Shown here: positions 1 through 7,776 of the stretch, in pieces | Layout of the letters: the number at the start of each line of letters is the position of its first letter | Position numbering within the stretch: position 1 is the first letter of the stretch | Source of the DNA: Acholeplasmataceae bacterium | Lineage (GTDB): Bacteria > Bacillota_I > Bacilli_A > ML615J-28 > CAG-698 | Assembly (NCBI GenBank): GCA_012841765.1 | Contig: DUUA01000113.1 | Location: 1 to 17,248, forward strand | Reading direction: 5' to 3' | DNA: 17,248 bases | The notes under the pieces: generated by a model | Told to the model about the DNA's origin: nothing | What the model saw: the letters and a program-made list of their open reading frames with translations, nothing else | The model's database searches: none | Translations under genes and position numbers: made by a program

Positions 1-90
1 ATCCTTTAAAATAAATTTTAAACATAATTTATTATATTCTAATACAAGTTATATGTCAATACATATGAAAGAATATTCATATAAGATTAT

Positions 91-121
91 TAAAAAAAAG
101 AAAGATTAAATCTTTCTTTTT
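91..121 (-). terminator. Intrinsic terminator of the subtilase gene
   Basis: A perfect 12-bp inverted repeat (AAAAAGAAAGAT at 95-106 and its complement at 110-121) reads on the minus strand as a hairpin followed by a U-run. It overlaps the last codons and the stop of the protease gene. The stem is AT-only, so strength is uncertain. Confidence 0.7.
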
Positions 122-2886
122 CTAATTAAATATAAACTAATTCCTAAAATACCAAACCAATTATAAGCAATATTTGTTATACAACCAAAATTCTTATATT
201 TAGGTCTTAAAATAATATCTTCATAAATAGGTTTTGTAAAATCAAATTTTTGATCACTTAAATACCAACCAATAAATTTATCATCTTCTAAGCTATATTC
301 TATAGCTTTTTCTCCATATAATACATTATCACTTTTAAATATTATTCCAAATTTATCTAAATAAGACACTTTAAATATACTTTGTTGATAACTAATATCT
401 AATGTAAGATCTTCTTTTATTAAAAAAGGTAAAGTTTTTGGATAAATAATATCATAACCTTGTTTTTCTTTAATTTCTGGATAATTTTTTAGATAACTAC
501 CATAATTAAAAATCTGATTTTTAATTTCATTACCTTCCAAAGTAATGATAACTTGATAAGTTTTAGGACTATAAATAACATTAACTATTAAATCTTCTTT
601 AATTTCATTTAAATTTATATCTTCATACTGAGAATTATAACCTTCTTTTTGGGGAAGGGCTGGTAATAGAGTTAAAGAGTCATTATAATTAACAATGAAT
701 TCATCTAACAGTCTTTCTTCATCAAAGAACTTAACTATATAAGTTTTAACAGTATAACTAGCTGTAAAAACTTCATCTTTACTAACCGGCACTATATCTT
801 TATCCCAACCTAAAAAATCATAACCACTAATATCAGTTTCAAAATCTATTAAAGGAATATCTTCAAAATATAATTCTTTATCAATTGTTATATCTTTTAA
901 AACAAAAGTTATTTTATATTTCCTCATATTTTTATTAAATAGAGGATATATTTCTAAATTAGCAGTAATGTTTATTATGTCTTGGTCCCAAGCAATAAAT
1001 TCATATATATACTGATTATCTAAGAGGGTCTCTATATTAGTAATTGACCCGGAATATCCATATTCAATATTTTCAGTTTCTAAAATATTACCAAAATAAT
1101 CGTAATAATTTAATGTGAAAACTTTAACTTGTTTATCAAAAATAGGTTTTACTAGTAAATCTTCAGTTACATAATTAAAATCTTGATTCCATTTAACGAA
1201 TAAATAATCATATTTTTCATCATCAAAATTATCCAAACTAAAATCACTAGCAGAATTACCATATACTATCTGTTCACTTTTAACTAAATCATTAGAATAA
1301 TCATAAAAATTAACTGTAAACTTCCTTAATGATTCAATATATACAGCATAATAACTAACATCTCTTGTAATGATACTTTCTTCATAAAAAGTTGGATTCC
1401 AACCTACAAATACATAATCATACATTTCTGTGGATTCTTTACTAAAAACAGTTGGCGCTATAATTTCAGAACCATAACTAGTTACTTCTTTTTTTAAGAT
1501 AGTATTACCATCATAAAAAGTATATGTATAATTTTTAATAATTGAATTAAAAATTGGTCTTATCACTAGATCATTTTTAATAACTGAAAAATCATTATCC
1601 CAGCCAATAAATTCATAAATATATTTTTCAGTTTCTGGTTTAATAGGTATTTCTTCATATATAACACTATCACCTGAGGAAACATATTGTTCTTTTAGAA
1701 CAATATCATCATAATTTAAAAAAGTTACTTTATATAAATCATAAATATATCCACTGTATGCATCAACATAACCATGACCAGAATAAATATCTTTACCAGG
1801 TATGTTTATATCTACTGCTGATAAATAAAGTTTATTAGTTAATTTATCAATATCATCATTTGGATATCCACTTTTAAGAAGTGCCAATACACCAGAAATA
1901 ATTGGGGCAGCAAAAGATGTACCATTTCCTTTTACAACTCTGTTATCCATTGTTATATTAACTATATCTACTCCAGGAGCACTAATATCAACATACTCAT
2001 TAAAAACTGAAAAATCAGCAATTTCCCTAAGTTTATTTGTAGCAGCAACACTTATTACATTATTATAAGCAGCTGGATAAATAATACTATTATCTCCATC
2101 ATTACCAGCTGCTGCAACAATTATTACTTGATTTTCATAAGCATAATTTACTGCATCTTGAGTTAATTGATTACTATACTTACCACCTAAACTCATATTA
2201 ATTATATCCGCACCATTATCAACCGCATAATAGATTGCTTCAATTAAATCATCTTCACTAAATCTAACTTCTTGTTCTTCATTAATTGTATTAGCTTTAA
2301 TAACCATTATTTCAGCATTAGGTGCTATCCCAGCAATTTTATTATTATTGTGATTGGCAGCCAATATACTAGCAACACTTGTTCCATGACCATCATCATC
2401 ATTTACTTCGATAATTCCTACTTTTCTTGTAACAGAATTATATGATAATGATGAAATGCTATTTTTAAATTCTAAGTTGCTGGCAACAATCCCTGTATCA
2501 ATAATAGCAACTACAACTCCATCTCCAAGAGTATGATTCCATACTTGATTGATTTTCGTATCAACTAATTCATCTTGATATTGATAATATGGATCTCTTG
2601 GTGTATATGCTTTAGTGAAATTGTTATTAACATAAAAACCTTCATTTAAAACTTTTTTAGAAATACTTTGATCTATTTTATATTTAACAATATTGTGAGG
2701 TGAAATATCTATTAAGGTTAAATCATATTTACGTGCTAAAAAATAAGCCTCTTCTTCTGAATTAACTTTTCTTATTACTTCTAGGTAATCAGTATTATTT
2801 ACTTTTATTGATTGTTGAAAGGTAAAAATGGTTGTTATAACAACCAATATAAAAACTATTTTTTTTATAATGTCTATTTTCTTCAT
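106..2886 (-). CDS. Secreted, membrane-anchored subtilisin-like serine protease (S8) with InlB-type repeats
   Basis: This is a 926-residue exported protease. Residues 1-29 are a basic plus hydrophobic signal segment without a lipobox, and about 30-100 look like a short propeptide. The peptidase S8 domain spans about 105-380 with the complete triad: Asp130 (AIIDTG), His167 (DGHGT) and Ser324 (GNGTSFAAP), plus oxyanion Asn262 (AAGND). Residues 385-899 hold eight units of about 60-70 residues, each opening with an aromatic-x-V/I-x-F/Y strand; most carry a later F-x-(G/A/K)-W motif. This is the pattern of InlB B-repeat (Listeria-Bacteroides) modules used by surface proteins. The last 27 residues form one hydrophobic segment ending in RKRK, a likely membrane anchor; no LPXTG is present. 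The start is supported by an AAGGA site 9 nt upstream. The gene is monocistronic between two terminators. Substrate is unknown; a surface or nutritional protease is inferred. Confidence 0.9.
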   Translation of the reverse strand: MKKIDIIKKIVFILVVITTIFTFQQSIKVNNTDYLEVIRKVNSEEEAYFLARKYDLTLIDISPHNIVKYKIDQSISKKVLNEGFYVNNNFTKAYTPRDPYYQYQDELVDTKINQVWNHTLGDGVVVAIIDTGIVASNLEFKNSISSLSYNSVTRKVGIIEVNDDDGHGTSVASILAANHNNNKIAGIAPNAEIMVIKANTINEEQEVRFSEDDLIEAIYYAVDNGADIINMSLGGKYSNQLTQDAVNYAYENQVIIVAAAGNDGDNSIIYPAAYNNVISVAATNKLREIADFSVFNEYVDISAPGVDIVNITMDNRVVKGNGTSFAAPIISGVLALLKSGYPNDDIDKLTNKLYLSAVDINIPGKDIYSGHGYVDAYSGYIYDLYKVTFLNYDDIVLKEQYVSSGDSVIYEEIPIKPETEKYIYEFIGWDNDFSVIKNDLVIRPIFNSIIKNYTYTFYDGNTILKKEVTSYGSEIIAPTVFSKESTEMYDYVFVGWNPTFYEESIITRDVSYYAVYIESLRKFTVNFYDYSNDLVKSEQIVYGNSASDFSLDNFDDEKYDYLFVKWNQDFNYVTEDLLVKPIFDKQVKVFTLNYYDYFGNILETENIEYGYSGSITNIETLLDNQYIYEFIAWDQDIINITANLEIYPLFNKNMRKYKITFVLKDITIDKELYFEDIPLIDFETDISGYDFLGWDKDIVPVSKDEVFTASYTVKTYIVKFFDEERLLDEFIVNYNDSLTLLPALPQKEGYNSQYEDINLNEIKEDLIVNVIYSPKTYQVIITLEGNEIKNQIFNYGSYLKNYPEIKEKQGYDIIYPKTLPFLIKEDLTLDISYQQSIFKVSYLDKFGIIFKSDNVLYGEKAIEYSLEDDKFIGWYLSDQKFDFTKPIYEDIILRPKYKNFGCITNIAYNWFGILGISLYLIRKRKI

Positions 2887-2910
2887 AGTTATTCTTCCTT
2901 TAATAAATAC

Positions 2911-2939
2911 ATTCTATAATATTTAAAAAAGAGCATCAA
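2911..2939 (-). promoter_or_regulatory. Candidate promoter of the subtilase gene
   Basis: On the minus strand TTGATG and TAGAAT are separated by 17 bp. The -35 box would lie inside the degV terminator hairpin. The boxes are only moderately good, so this is a tentative call. Confidence 0.35.
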
Positions 2940-2947
2940 AGATGCTC
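2924..2947 (-). terminator. Intrinsic terminator of the degV-family gene
   Basis: The stem GAGCATC / GATGCTC with a 3-nt loop is followed on the minus strand by a run of T. It lies directly downstream of the DegV stop codon and separates that gene from the protease. Confidence 0.85.
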
Positions 2948-2954
2948 AAACGTT

Positions 2955-3827
2955 TTATCGTTCTTTCCCCATGAAAAATATAGCAATAGTTCCTGGTCCC
3001 GAATGAGCACCAATAATCGGGCCAACATTACCATAAATTATTTTCTTAACTTTCATTTCATCTTGAATCATTTTTCCGACATTTGTTGCAGTTTCAAGAT
3101 CATCACCGTGCGATAAAAATATTGTTTGCTTCTCTGAATCGACAATTGCTTCTTTCATCATTTCAACAAGCATAATTAACGAACTGTTTCTTCCTCTTGC
3201 TTTTTTAAGAGGAACAAGTCTTCCTTCATTATCAACATGTAAAACAGGCTTAACTCTTAGTAAATCACCAAAAAAAGCAGCAGTTCCCGAAAGTCTTCCA
3301 CCTCTTCTTAATGTTCCTAAATCAGCAACAGTAAATAAATGACAAAGTTTTAATTTATTTGCTTCTACCCAAGTAGCTACCTCATCAATAGGTTTTCCTT
3401 CACTTCTTAATTTATCAGCATAATATATTAATAAACCAAGTCCAAGTGATGCTGACAAACTATCAATAATGATTATTTTTCTATTTGGATATTTATTCAT
3501 TATTTCTTCTCTTGCAATAGCTGCAGAATTAACTGTTCCAGATAAAGCTGAAGAAAAGCCAATATATAATATATCTTTATCTTCTTTTAATAATTTCTCA
3601 AAAAAATCAATAAAATCATTAACATTTATCATTGAAGTTTTAGCAACTTTTTTATCTCTTAATAATTCATAAAAATCTTTAACTTTAATCTCTCTTTCAT
3701 CTGGGTAATCACGATAAACATTCCCACCTACTTCAACAGATAATGGAATAACTCTTAAATCCATTTCTTTCACTAAGTTTAATGGTAAATCTGAACAAGA
3801 ATCAGCAGTAATAATAAAGTTTTTCAT
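2955..3827 (-). CDS. DegV family fatty-acid-binding protein
   Basis: The 290-residue protein has the usual full length of the DegV family. It opens with the family signature around residues 5-15 (ITADSCSDLP) and carries the second conserved segment FSSALSGT at 91-98. It also has DSLSASLGLG at 122-131 and the GTLRRGGRLSG block at 171-181. DegV/FakB proteins bind one fatty acid between their two domains; FakB members present it to the kinase FakA for incorporation into phospholipid. Whether this paralogue works with a FakA cannot be told because no kinase is present here. The start has a strong GGAGG site. It is transcribed alone from an extended -10 promoter and ends at its own terminator. Confidence 0.92.
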   Translation of the reverse strand: MKNFIITADSCSDLPLNLVKEMDLRVIPLSVEVGGNVYRDYPDEREIKVKDFYELLRDKKVAKTSMINVNDFIDFFEKLLKEDKDILYIGFSSALSGTVNSAAIAREEIMNKYPNRKIIIIDSLSASLGLGLLIYYADKLRSEGKPIDEVATWVEANKLKLCHLFTVADLGTLRRGGRLSGTAAFFGDLLRVKPVLHVDNEGRLVPLKKARGRNSSLIMLVEMMKEAIVDSEKQTIFLSHGDDLETATNVGKMIQDEMKVKKIIYGNVGPIIGAHSGPGTIAIFFMGKER

Positions 3828-3869
3828 ATTTTCCTCCTACAAAAAGTTTACTAAATTAAATTATAATTT

Positions 3870-3878
3870 ATTATATCA
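3870..3878 (-). promoter_or_regulatory. Extended -10 promoter of the degV-family gene
   Basis: The minus strand reads TGATATAAT, a perfect TATAAT preceded by TG one base away. No good -35 box lies 17 bp upstream, as is common for extended -10 promoters. Confidence 0.55.
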
Positions 3879-3916
3879 TGAAACTACCTATTTTACTTTC
3901 TTCAATACATAATATT

Positions 3917-3942
3917 TAAAAAAGTTACTAGAAAGTAACTTT
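3917..3942 (-). terminator. Intrinsic terminator of the TM2/SHOCT gene
   Basis: A perfect 9-bp stem AAAGTTACT / AGTAACTTT with a 4-nt loop is followed by T residues on the minus strand, 20 bp past the stop codon of the TM2 protein. Confidence 0.8.
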
Positions 3943-3962
3943 AATTTAAAATATTTAATAAT

Positions 3963-4304
3963 TTATAATAAATCTTTTTTCTTTTGTTCGTATTCTTCTA
4001 ATGTTATTGCACCATCATCATATAAATCTCTATATTTTCTTAACTCATCCGCCTTACTTACTGAAGTGCCTCCAAAAGCACCAGCAGTAGATTCTACAGA
4101 TTCAAGATTATATTTTTGTTGAAACTCTTGATCAGTTTGAGTTAACATAATAATTCCTTCTACTAATCCAATAATTCCTGGAATCCCTGTCCAACAAAAC
4201 AAAATACTTAAAACACCATATCCATTTCTCCCAAGATAAAAATGATGTATTCCTAAACTACCTAATAAAATTGCTAGCAAACCTGCTGTTAATCTATTCT
4301 TCAT
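3963..4304 (-). CDS. TM2 domain membrane protein with C-terminal SHOCT domain
   Basis: A protein of about 113 residues. Residues 1-60 form a TM2 domain: two hydrophobic hairpin helices around the GSLGIHHFYLGR turn, with the second helix ending in a charged segment. The last 31 residues (ADELRKYRDLYDDGAITLEEY and on) match the SHOCT motif, a short C-terminal oligomerisation-type module. The function of TM2-SHOCT proteins is not established. I place the start at the internal ATG (4302-4304), because AGGAG lies 4-5 nt before it; the upstream ATG would put that site inside the gene. It is a single-gene unit with a near-consensus promoter and its own terminator. Confidence 0.85.
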   Translation of the reverse strand: MKNRLTAGLLAILLGSLGIHHFYLGRNGYGVLSILFCWTGIPGIIGLVEGIIMLTQTDQEFQQKYNLESVESTAGAFGGTSVSKADELRKYRDLYDDGAITLEEYEQKKKDLL

Positions 4305-4334
4305 AAATTCTCCTCTCAAAACAATTGTACTATG

Positions 4335-4363
4335 ATTATATATTTTTTAGCTAATTAAGTCAA
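4335..4363 (-). promoter_or_regulatory. Strong sigma-A-type promoter of the TM2/SHOCT gene
   Basis: On the minus strand TTGACT and TATAAT are separated by exactly 17 bp, about 30 bp upstream of the start codon. This is one of the best promoters in the window. Confidence 0.8.
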
Positions 4364-4380
4364 TACTTTGCTTTAATGAT

Positions 4381-4440
4381 TCTGATTATCTCTGATTATC
4401 TTTTGATATATTCATATTGGGTTATCTTTTGATTATTTCG
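4381..4440. repeat. Short direct repeats upstream of the TM2/SHOCT promoter
   Basis: The 10-mer TCTGATTATC occurs twice in perfect tandem (4381-4400). Degenerate relatives (TTTTGATAT, GTTATCTTTTGATTAT) follow up to 4440. They lie just upstream of the TM2 promoter on the minus strand. A regulatory role is possible but unproven. Confidence 0.5.
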
Positions 4441-4521
4441 TTATTTAAAAATTAACTCTACTTTAAACAACATCAAAATTATAACTAACTTAATTAAATT
4501 TATTTCTTAATATATTGGTAT

Positions 4522-4550
4522 AAAAAACGAACAAATATTTGTTCGTTTTT
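4522..4550 (-). terminator. Intrinsic terminator of the amino-acid ABC operon
   Basis: A near-perfect palindrome with arms AACGAACAAA / TTTGTTCGTT is flanked by A- and T-runs. It sits immediately after the regulator stop codon and closes the four-gene operon. The symmetric A/T flanks may let it act in both directions. Confidence 0.85.
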
Positions 4551-4835
4551 TTATTTCTTTTTGTTTTTATTTTCAAGGACTAATTTATATCCACCTCTAC
4601 CATACTTAACACAAGTTGAAATTCTAGATAATGTTGTTGAAGAAATCTGTGTTTCTTTGATGATTTTCTCATAAGTTTTACCTTCAATAATAAGTCTAGC
4701 AGCATAAATTCTTTGAGACATTGCTTCTAATTCTTTTTTTGTTAATAAATCATCAAAAAAAATATCGCATTCTTCTATAGTTTTAAGCTTTAAAATTGCT
4801 GTAAATAGTTCTTTTTTAGCATCTATATTATCCAT
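4551..4835 (-). CDS. YerC/YecD-type TrpR-like DNA-binding regulator
   Basis: The 94-residue protein has the all-helical TrpR/YerC fold pattern. Residues 10-50 carry the family segment LLTKKELEAMSQRIYAARL, and the helix-turn-helix lies at about 53-75 (TYEKIIKETQISSTTLSRIS). It is followed by the conserved YGRGGY motif at 78-83. TrpR itself is a tryptophan-dependent repressor; YerC proteins are a related family whose ligand is not established. The gene begins 8 bp after the transporter ATPase and shares its terminator, so it is the last gene of the amino-acid ABC operon. Control of this operon in response to the imported amino acid is a reasonable inference. The lysine-rich tail is unremarkable. 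Confidence 0.88.
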   Translation of the reverse strand: MDNIDAKKELFTAILKLKTIEECDIFFDDLLTKKELEAMSQRIYAARLIIEGKTYEKIIKETQISSTTLSRISTCVKYGRGGYKLVLENKNKKK

Positions 4836-4843
4836 ATAACCTC

Positions 4844-5557
4844 TTATTTTAGATACTTATCTAACCTGCTTGTAATGCCAGTGATATTATCTAAACTTAC
4901 ATTTTCTATGATACACGAATTTTCCATAAAAAGCAATCTGTCTGATATACTTTTAGCAAATGTAATGTCATGAGTTACTATTAAAATGCCAATATTCTTC
5001 TTTCGTAATTTTAAAATAATTTCTTTTAAATCATCAATTGATTCTTTATCAAGAGCACTAGTTGGCTCATCGAATAAAATAACCTTTGGCTCCGCCATAA
5101 TGGCTCTGGCTATTGCCACTCTTTGTTTTTGTCCTCCGGAAAGCGTAGCGGGATATGCATTAATCTTTTCATCTAATCCAAATTCATTTAGTATACTCAG
5201 AGTTTGTTTACTAACTACATCTTTAGCTTTTTTATACACTTTTAAAGGTGCCAAAGTTAAATTTTCATAAACTGTTAAATGATCAAATAACGCAAAATCT
5301 TGGAAAATAAATTGTAATTTTCTATATGCTTGTTTTTTCTCTTTTTCTTTAAGATTACTTACTAATTGTTCAAATAAATATATTTCTCCACTATCAGGTT
5401 TTTCTAAATTTGAAATTAGCCTAAGCAATGTTGATTTTCCTGAACCGCTTGGTCCAATAATGGAAATAATTTCATCTCCAATTTTAATACTAACATCACT
5501 TACTGCCCTTAATTCTTCGAAGTTTTTTGATAAGTTTTTTGTTTCTATTAATGTCAT
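4844..5557 (-). CDS. Polar amino-acid ABC transporter ATPase
   Basis: The 237-residue ATP-binding subunit (GlnQ/HisP type) powers amino-acid import. Its motifs are in order: Walker A GPSGSGKST at 35-43, Q-loop Gln86, signature LSGGQ at 139-143, Walker B VILFDE at 159-164 with the catalytic Glu, D-loop SALD, and switch His196. The start is placed at ATG 5555-5557, which has AGGT upstream and lies 4 bp after the permease stop. An upstream ATG would overlap the permease by about 30 bp and has no better ribosome site. The order receptor, permease, ATPase is typical for the PAAT family. Confidence 0.93.
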   Translation of the reverse strand: MTLIETKNLSKNFEELRAVSDVSIKIGDEIISIIGPSGSGKSTLLRLISNLEKPDSGEIYLFEQLVSNLKEKEKKQAYRKLQFIFQDFALFDHLTVYENLTLAPLKVYKKAKDVVSKQTLSILNEFGLDEKINAYPATLSGGQKQRVAIARAIMAEPKVILFDEPTSALDKESIDDLKEIILKLRKKNIGILIVTHDITFAKSISDRLLFMENSCIIENVSLDNITGITSRLDKYLK

Positions 5558-5561
5558 ATAA

Positions 5562-6212
5562 TTACCTATAATAAGCTTTCTTTTTTTCAATTTTCTTAAA
5601 AATAAAGACTAGTACATATGTAAGCAGTAAATATATAACAGCTGATACAAAATAAGCCTCTACCCTAAAGTCCCTTGCAACAATATCTTTAGTATTACGC
5701 ATTAAATCAGAAATTGCGACTGCTGAAATTAAAGCTGTATCTTTTACTAAAGTAATTGTTTCATTGGCAATTGAAGGTAAAGTTCTTTTAAAAGTTTGTG
5801 GCAGTAAAACATACATGAATGTTTGTCTTTTTGATAATGACAATACAGAAGCAGCTTCGTATTGATTTTTTGGAATAGAATTCAACCCACCTCTAAAAAT
5901 CTCAATAAAATAAGCTGTATAATTAATAATGAATGTAATAATTGCTCCCCATATTTCAGGTAATAAAAAGAATTTTCCAAATAAGATAGGAAAACCATAA
6001 ACAACAAAAAATAATTGCAGTAAAAGTGGTGTCCCCCTAATAATCCATGTATAAAAATCAAGTATATAAGTGACTATTTTAATTTCTGAACGTTTTAAAA
6101 GTGCTAAAATTAATCCTAAGGGAATTGAAAATATCCAAGTTACAGAAAAAACAAGTAATGTAACTTTTGTTCCTTCTAATAAATTTTGAAAAATTTCTAT
6201 AATATAAGTCAT
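5562..6212 (-). CDS. Polar amino-acid ABC transporter permease (HisM/GlnP type)
   Basis: A 216-residue integral membrane subunit. Hydrophobic helices lie at about 14-38, 46-80, 85-110 and near the C terminus, where the helix ends in a basic KKIEKKK tail. The cytoplasmic EAA loop that docks onto the ATPase is at about 117-139 (YEAAS...LPQ). The usual glycine in its middle is serine here (VLSLS instead of the common ALG). Its ATG shares one base with the receptor stop (TAATG), indicating translational coupling. Substrate specificity cannot be read from sequence; a polar amino acid is the family norm. Confidence 0.92.
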   Translation of the reverse strand: MTYIIEIFQNLLEGTKVTLLVFSVTWIFSIPLGLILALLKRSEIKIVTYILDFYTWIIRGTPLLLQLFFVVYGFPILFGKFFLLPEIWGAIITFIINYTAYFIEIFRGGLNSIPKNQYEAASVLSLSKRQTFMYVLLPQTFKRTLPSIANETITLVKDTALISAVAISDLMRNTKDIVARDFRVEAYFVSAVIYLLLTYVLVFIFKKIEKKKAYYR

Positions 6213-7000
6213 TATTCTCTAACAAATAAATCTATACCAAAATATTTAATTGAAATTTCACTAATGACACCTTCTTCATAAAGTTCATCAATTATTATAT
6301 CAATTTTATCTCTTAAAACTTCATCACCTAGTCTAAAGCCGATACCATATTGTTCTCCTTCAATAGTTTCTGTACCAATTGTGTATTTAGTTCCTGTTTC
6401 TTTTAAAACAACATAACGAGCATATATTTCATCTACAATAACAGCATTAACTTGTCCAGCATTAAGCGCTAATATAGCTTCAGCACTAGTATTATATTTT
6501 TTAAATTTATCAATATTATTTAATATTTCTGTATTTTTTGATACAGAAATATCTGCACTTGTTTGACTTTCAACTCCTATGTTTTTTCCTTCTAAATCTG
6601 CAATTGTATTAATGTTTTCTTCTGTCTTAGCAATAATTATTAAATTATTATTAAAATATGGTTTTGAAAAAGTCATTTCTTTTTGTCTTTTTTGTGTAAT
6701 TGACAATCCATTCCAAACAGCATCAATTCGCTTAGCTTTTAATTCTACAACTTTTGCATCCCAATCAAGATATTTAGTTTCTAATTTAACTCCCAGTTTA
6801 TCCATTACAGCTTGAGCAAGATCAATATCAAATCCTGTTGCTTTCCCGTTTTCTAAATAACCCATTGGTGGGAAATCAGTAAAGCCTAGAATGAAAGACT
6901 CTTTTTCCATAATATAATCTAAATCTGTAAGTGAAGATTGACATCCAACAAGCCCAAATGTTGCAATAAAGGTTAATACAATTAATAAAATCTTTTTCAT
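6212..7000 (-). CDS. Amino-acid ABC transporter substrate-binding lipoprotein
   Basis: A 262-residue solute-binding protein, first gene of the transporter operon. Residues 1-19 are a lipoprotein signal with lipobox LVGC, so Cys20 is predicted to be lipidated and the receptor tethered outside the membrane. The remainder has the PBPb pattern: a first-lobe GFDIDLAQAVMDKLGV segment, a middle segment WDAKVVELKAKRIDAVWNG, a second-lobe GVESQTSAD segment, and a C-terminal YGIGFRLGDEVLRDKI block. The start is supported by GAGGAG 9 nt upstream. Ligand is unknown; the co-transcribed TrpR-like regulator makes an aromatic or other regulatory amino acid a possibility only. Confidence 0.93.
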   Translation of the reverse strand: MKKILLIVLTFIATFGLVGCQSSLTDLDYIMEKESFILGFTDFPPMGYLENGKATGFDIDLAQAVMDKLGVKLETKYLDWDAKVVELKAKRIDAVWNGLSITQKRQKEMTFSKPYFNNNLIIIAKTEENINTIADLEGKNIGVESQTSADISVSKNTEILNNIDKFKKYNTSAEAILALNAGQVNAVIVDEIYARYVVLKETGTKYTIGTETIEGEQYGIGFRLGDEVLRDKIDIIIDELYEEGVISEISIKYFGIDLFVRE

Positions 7001-7032
7001 TTTTTATAACTCCTCTTTTAATTTCTAGTTTG

Positions 7033-7061
7033 ATTATACTTTATTGCAGTAAAGTGGTAAA
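7033..7061 (-). promoter_or_regulatory. Promoter of the amino-acid ABC operon, with spacer palindrome
   Basis: The minus strand has TTTACC, a 17-bp spacer, then TATAAT, about 30 bp before the receptor ATG. Inside the spacer (7040-7053) lies the near-palindrome TTTACTGCAATAAA (12 of 14 positions symmetric). That is an ideal repressor site location; assignment to the operon's own YerC-like regulator is inference. Confidence 0.65.
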
Positions 7062-7149
7062 GGGGTAATTTTATGTAAATGTTTTCACTTATTTAGATAA
7101 TGTTATTATTTTAAAAAATATAATTTTGGTCTATTGTAAACATGGTAAT

Positions 7150-7175
7150 TAAAAACTCCTAAAAGTTTAGGAGTT
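7150..7175 (-). terminator. Intrinsic terminator of msrB
   Basis: A perfect 10-bp stem AACTCCTAAA / TTTAGGAGTT with a 2-nt loop is followed by TTTTT on the minus strand, about 20 bp after the msrB stop. Confidence 0.85.
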
Positions 7176-7195
7176 AAATTTAAGTTTTTTATTAT

Positions 7196-7624
7196 TTATT
7201 TAAACAAAGATAAATATTTACCATATCCTTCTTTTTCTAGATCTTCTTTTTTTATGAATCTTAAAGAAGCACTATTAATACAATACCTTAATCCGCCAAA
7301 CTCCTTTGGTCCATCAGTAAAGACGTGTCCTAAATGAGAATCAGTCTCATTTGACTTAACTTCAACACGTTTCATAAAATTACTATAATCATTTTTTTCT
7401 TTAATTGCTTCTTTTTGAATTGGGCTAGAAAAACTTGGCCAACCACAACCTGAATCAAATTTCTGTTTAGAAGAGAAAAGAGGTGTACCATCTAATATAT
7501 CAACATATAAACCGTCTCTTTCTTCCTCATAGTATTCATTTTTAAACGGAGGTTCAGTATGTGCCTCTTGTGTAACTTTTCTTTGTAATTCTGTAAGTTT
7601 ACTTAAATCTATTTGTTTTTTCAT
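7196..7624 (-). CDS. msrB: Peptide-methionine (R)-S-oxide reductase MsrB
   Basis: This cytosolic enzyme reduces the R form of methionine sulfoxide in proteins with thioredoxin as partner. The 142-residue length is normal for single-domain MsrB. Visible signatures are SGCGWPSF at 58-65, HLGHVF at 97-102 and [11 protein letters not shown] at 113-123. Cys115 is the catalytic cysteine and Cys60 fits the resolving position. These are the only two cysteines, so the zinc-binding CxxC pairs found in many MsrB proteins are absent. GAGGTGAG precedes the ATG. It is transcribed alone and divergently from the cobalamin-protein operon. No MsrA is present nearby. Confidence 0.95.
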   Translation of the reverse strand: MKKQIDLSKLTELQRKVTQEAHTEPPFKNEYYEEERDGLYVDILDGTPLFSSKQKFDSGCGWPSFSSPIQKEAIKEKNDYSNFMKRVEVKSNETDSHLGHVFTDGPKEFGGLRYCINSASLRFIKKEDLEKEGYGKYLSLFK

Positions 7625-7674
7625 TTTCTCACCTCATAATATTTTACCAAAGAAAAAACAATTACGCCTTTATC

Positions 7675-7704
7675 TTGCATAAAAAACTTGAACTAACGTA
7701 TAAT
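7675..7704 (+). promoter_or_regulatory. Distal promoter candidate for the cobalamin-protein operon
   Basis: TTGCAT and a perfect TATAAT are separated by 18 bp, about 70 bp upstream of the start codon. It lies in the msrB divergent region. Confidence 0.5.
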
Positions 7705-7728
7705 GAATAATCTCCGTATTAAATTCTA

Positions 7729-7755
7729 TTTACAACTTAATTAATATGATATAAT
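7729..7755 (+). promoter_or_regulatory. Proximal extended -10 promoter of the cobalamin-protein operon
   Basis: TGATATAAT is an extended -10 with a perfect TATAAT, 15 bp after TTTACA. It lies about 20 bp ahead of a strong AGGAGGA ribosome site (7764-7770). Together with the distal box this gives two tandem promoters. Confidence 0.6.
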
Positions 7756-7776
7756 ATTTTATTAGGAGGATTATTT

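Noticed and set aside
4986..5270. Plus-strand 94-residue reading frame inside the amino-acid ATPase gene
   Set aside because: Antisense shadow of a gene with complete ABC motifs; no ribosome site.
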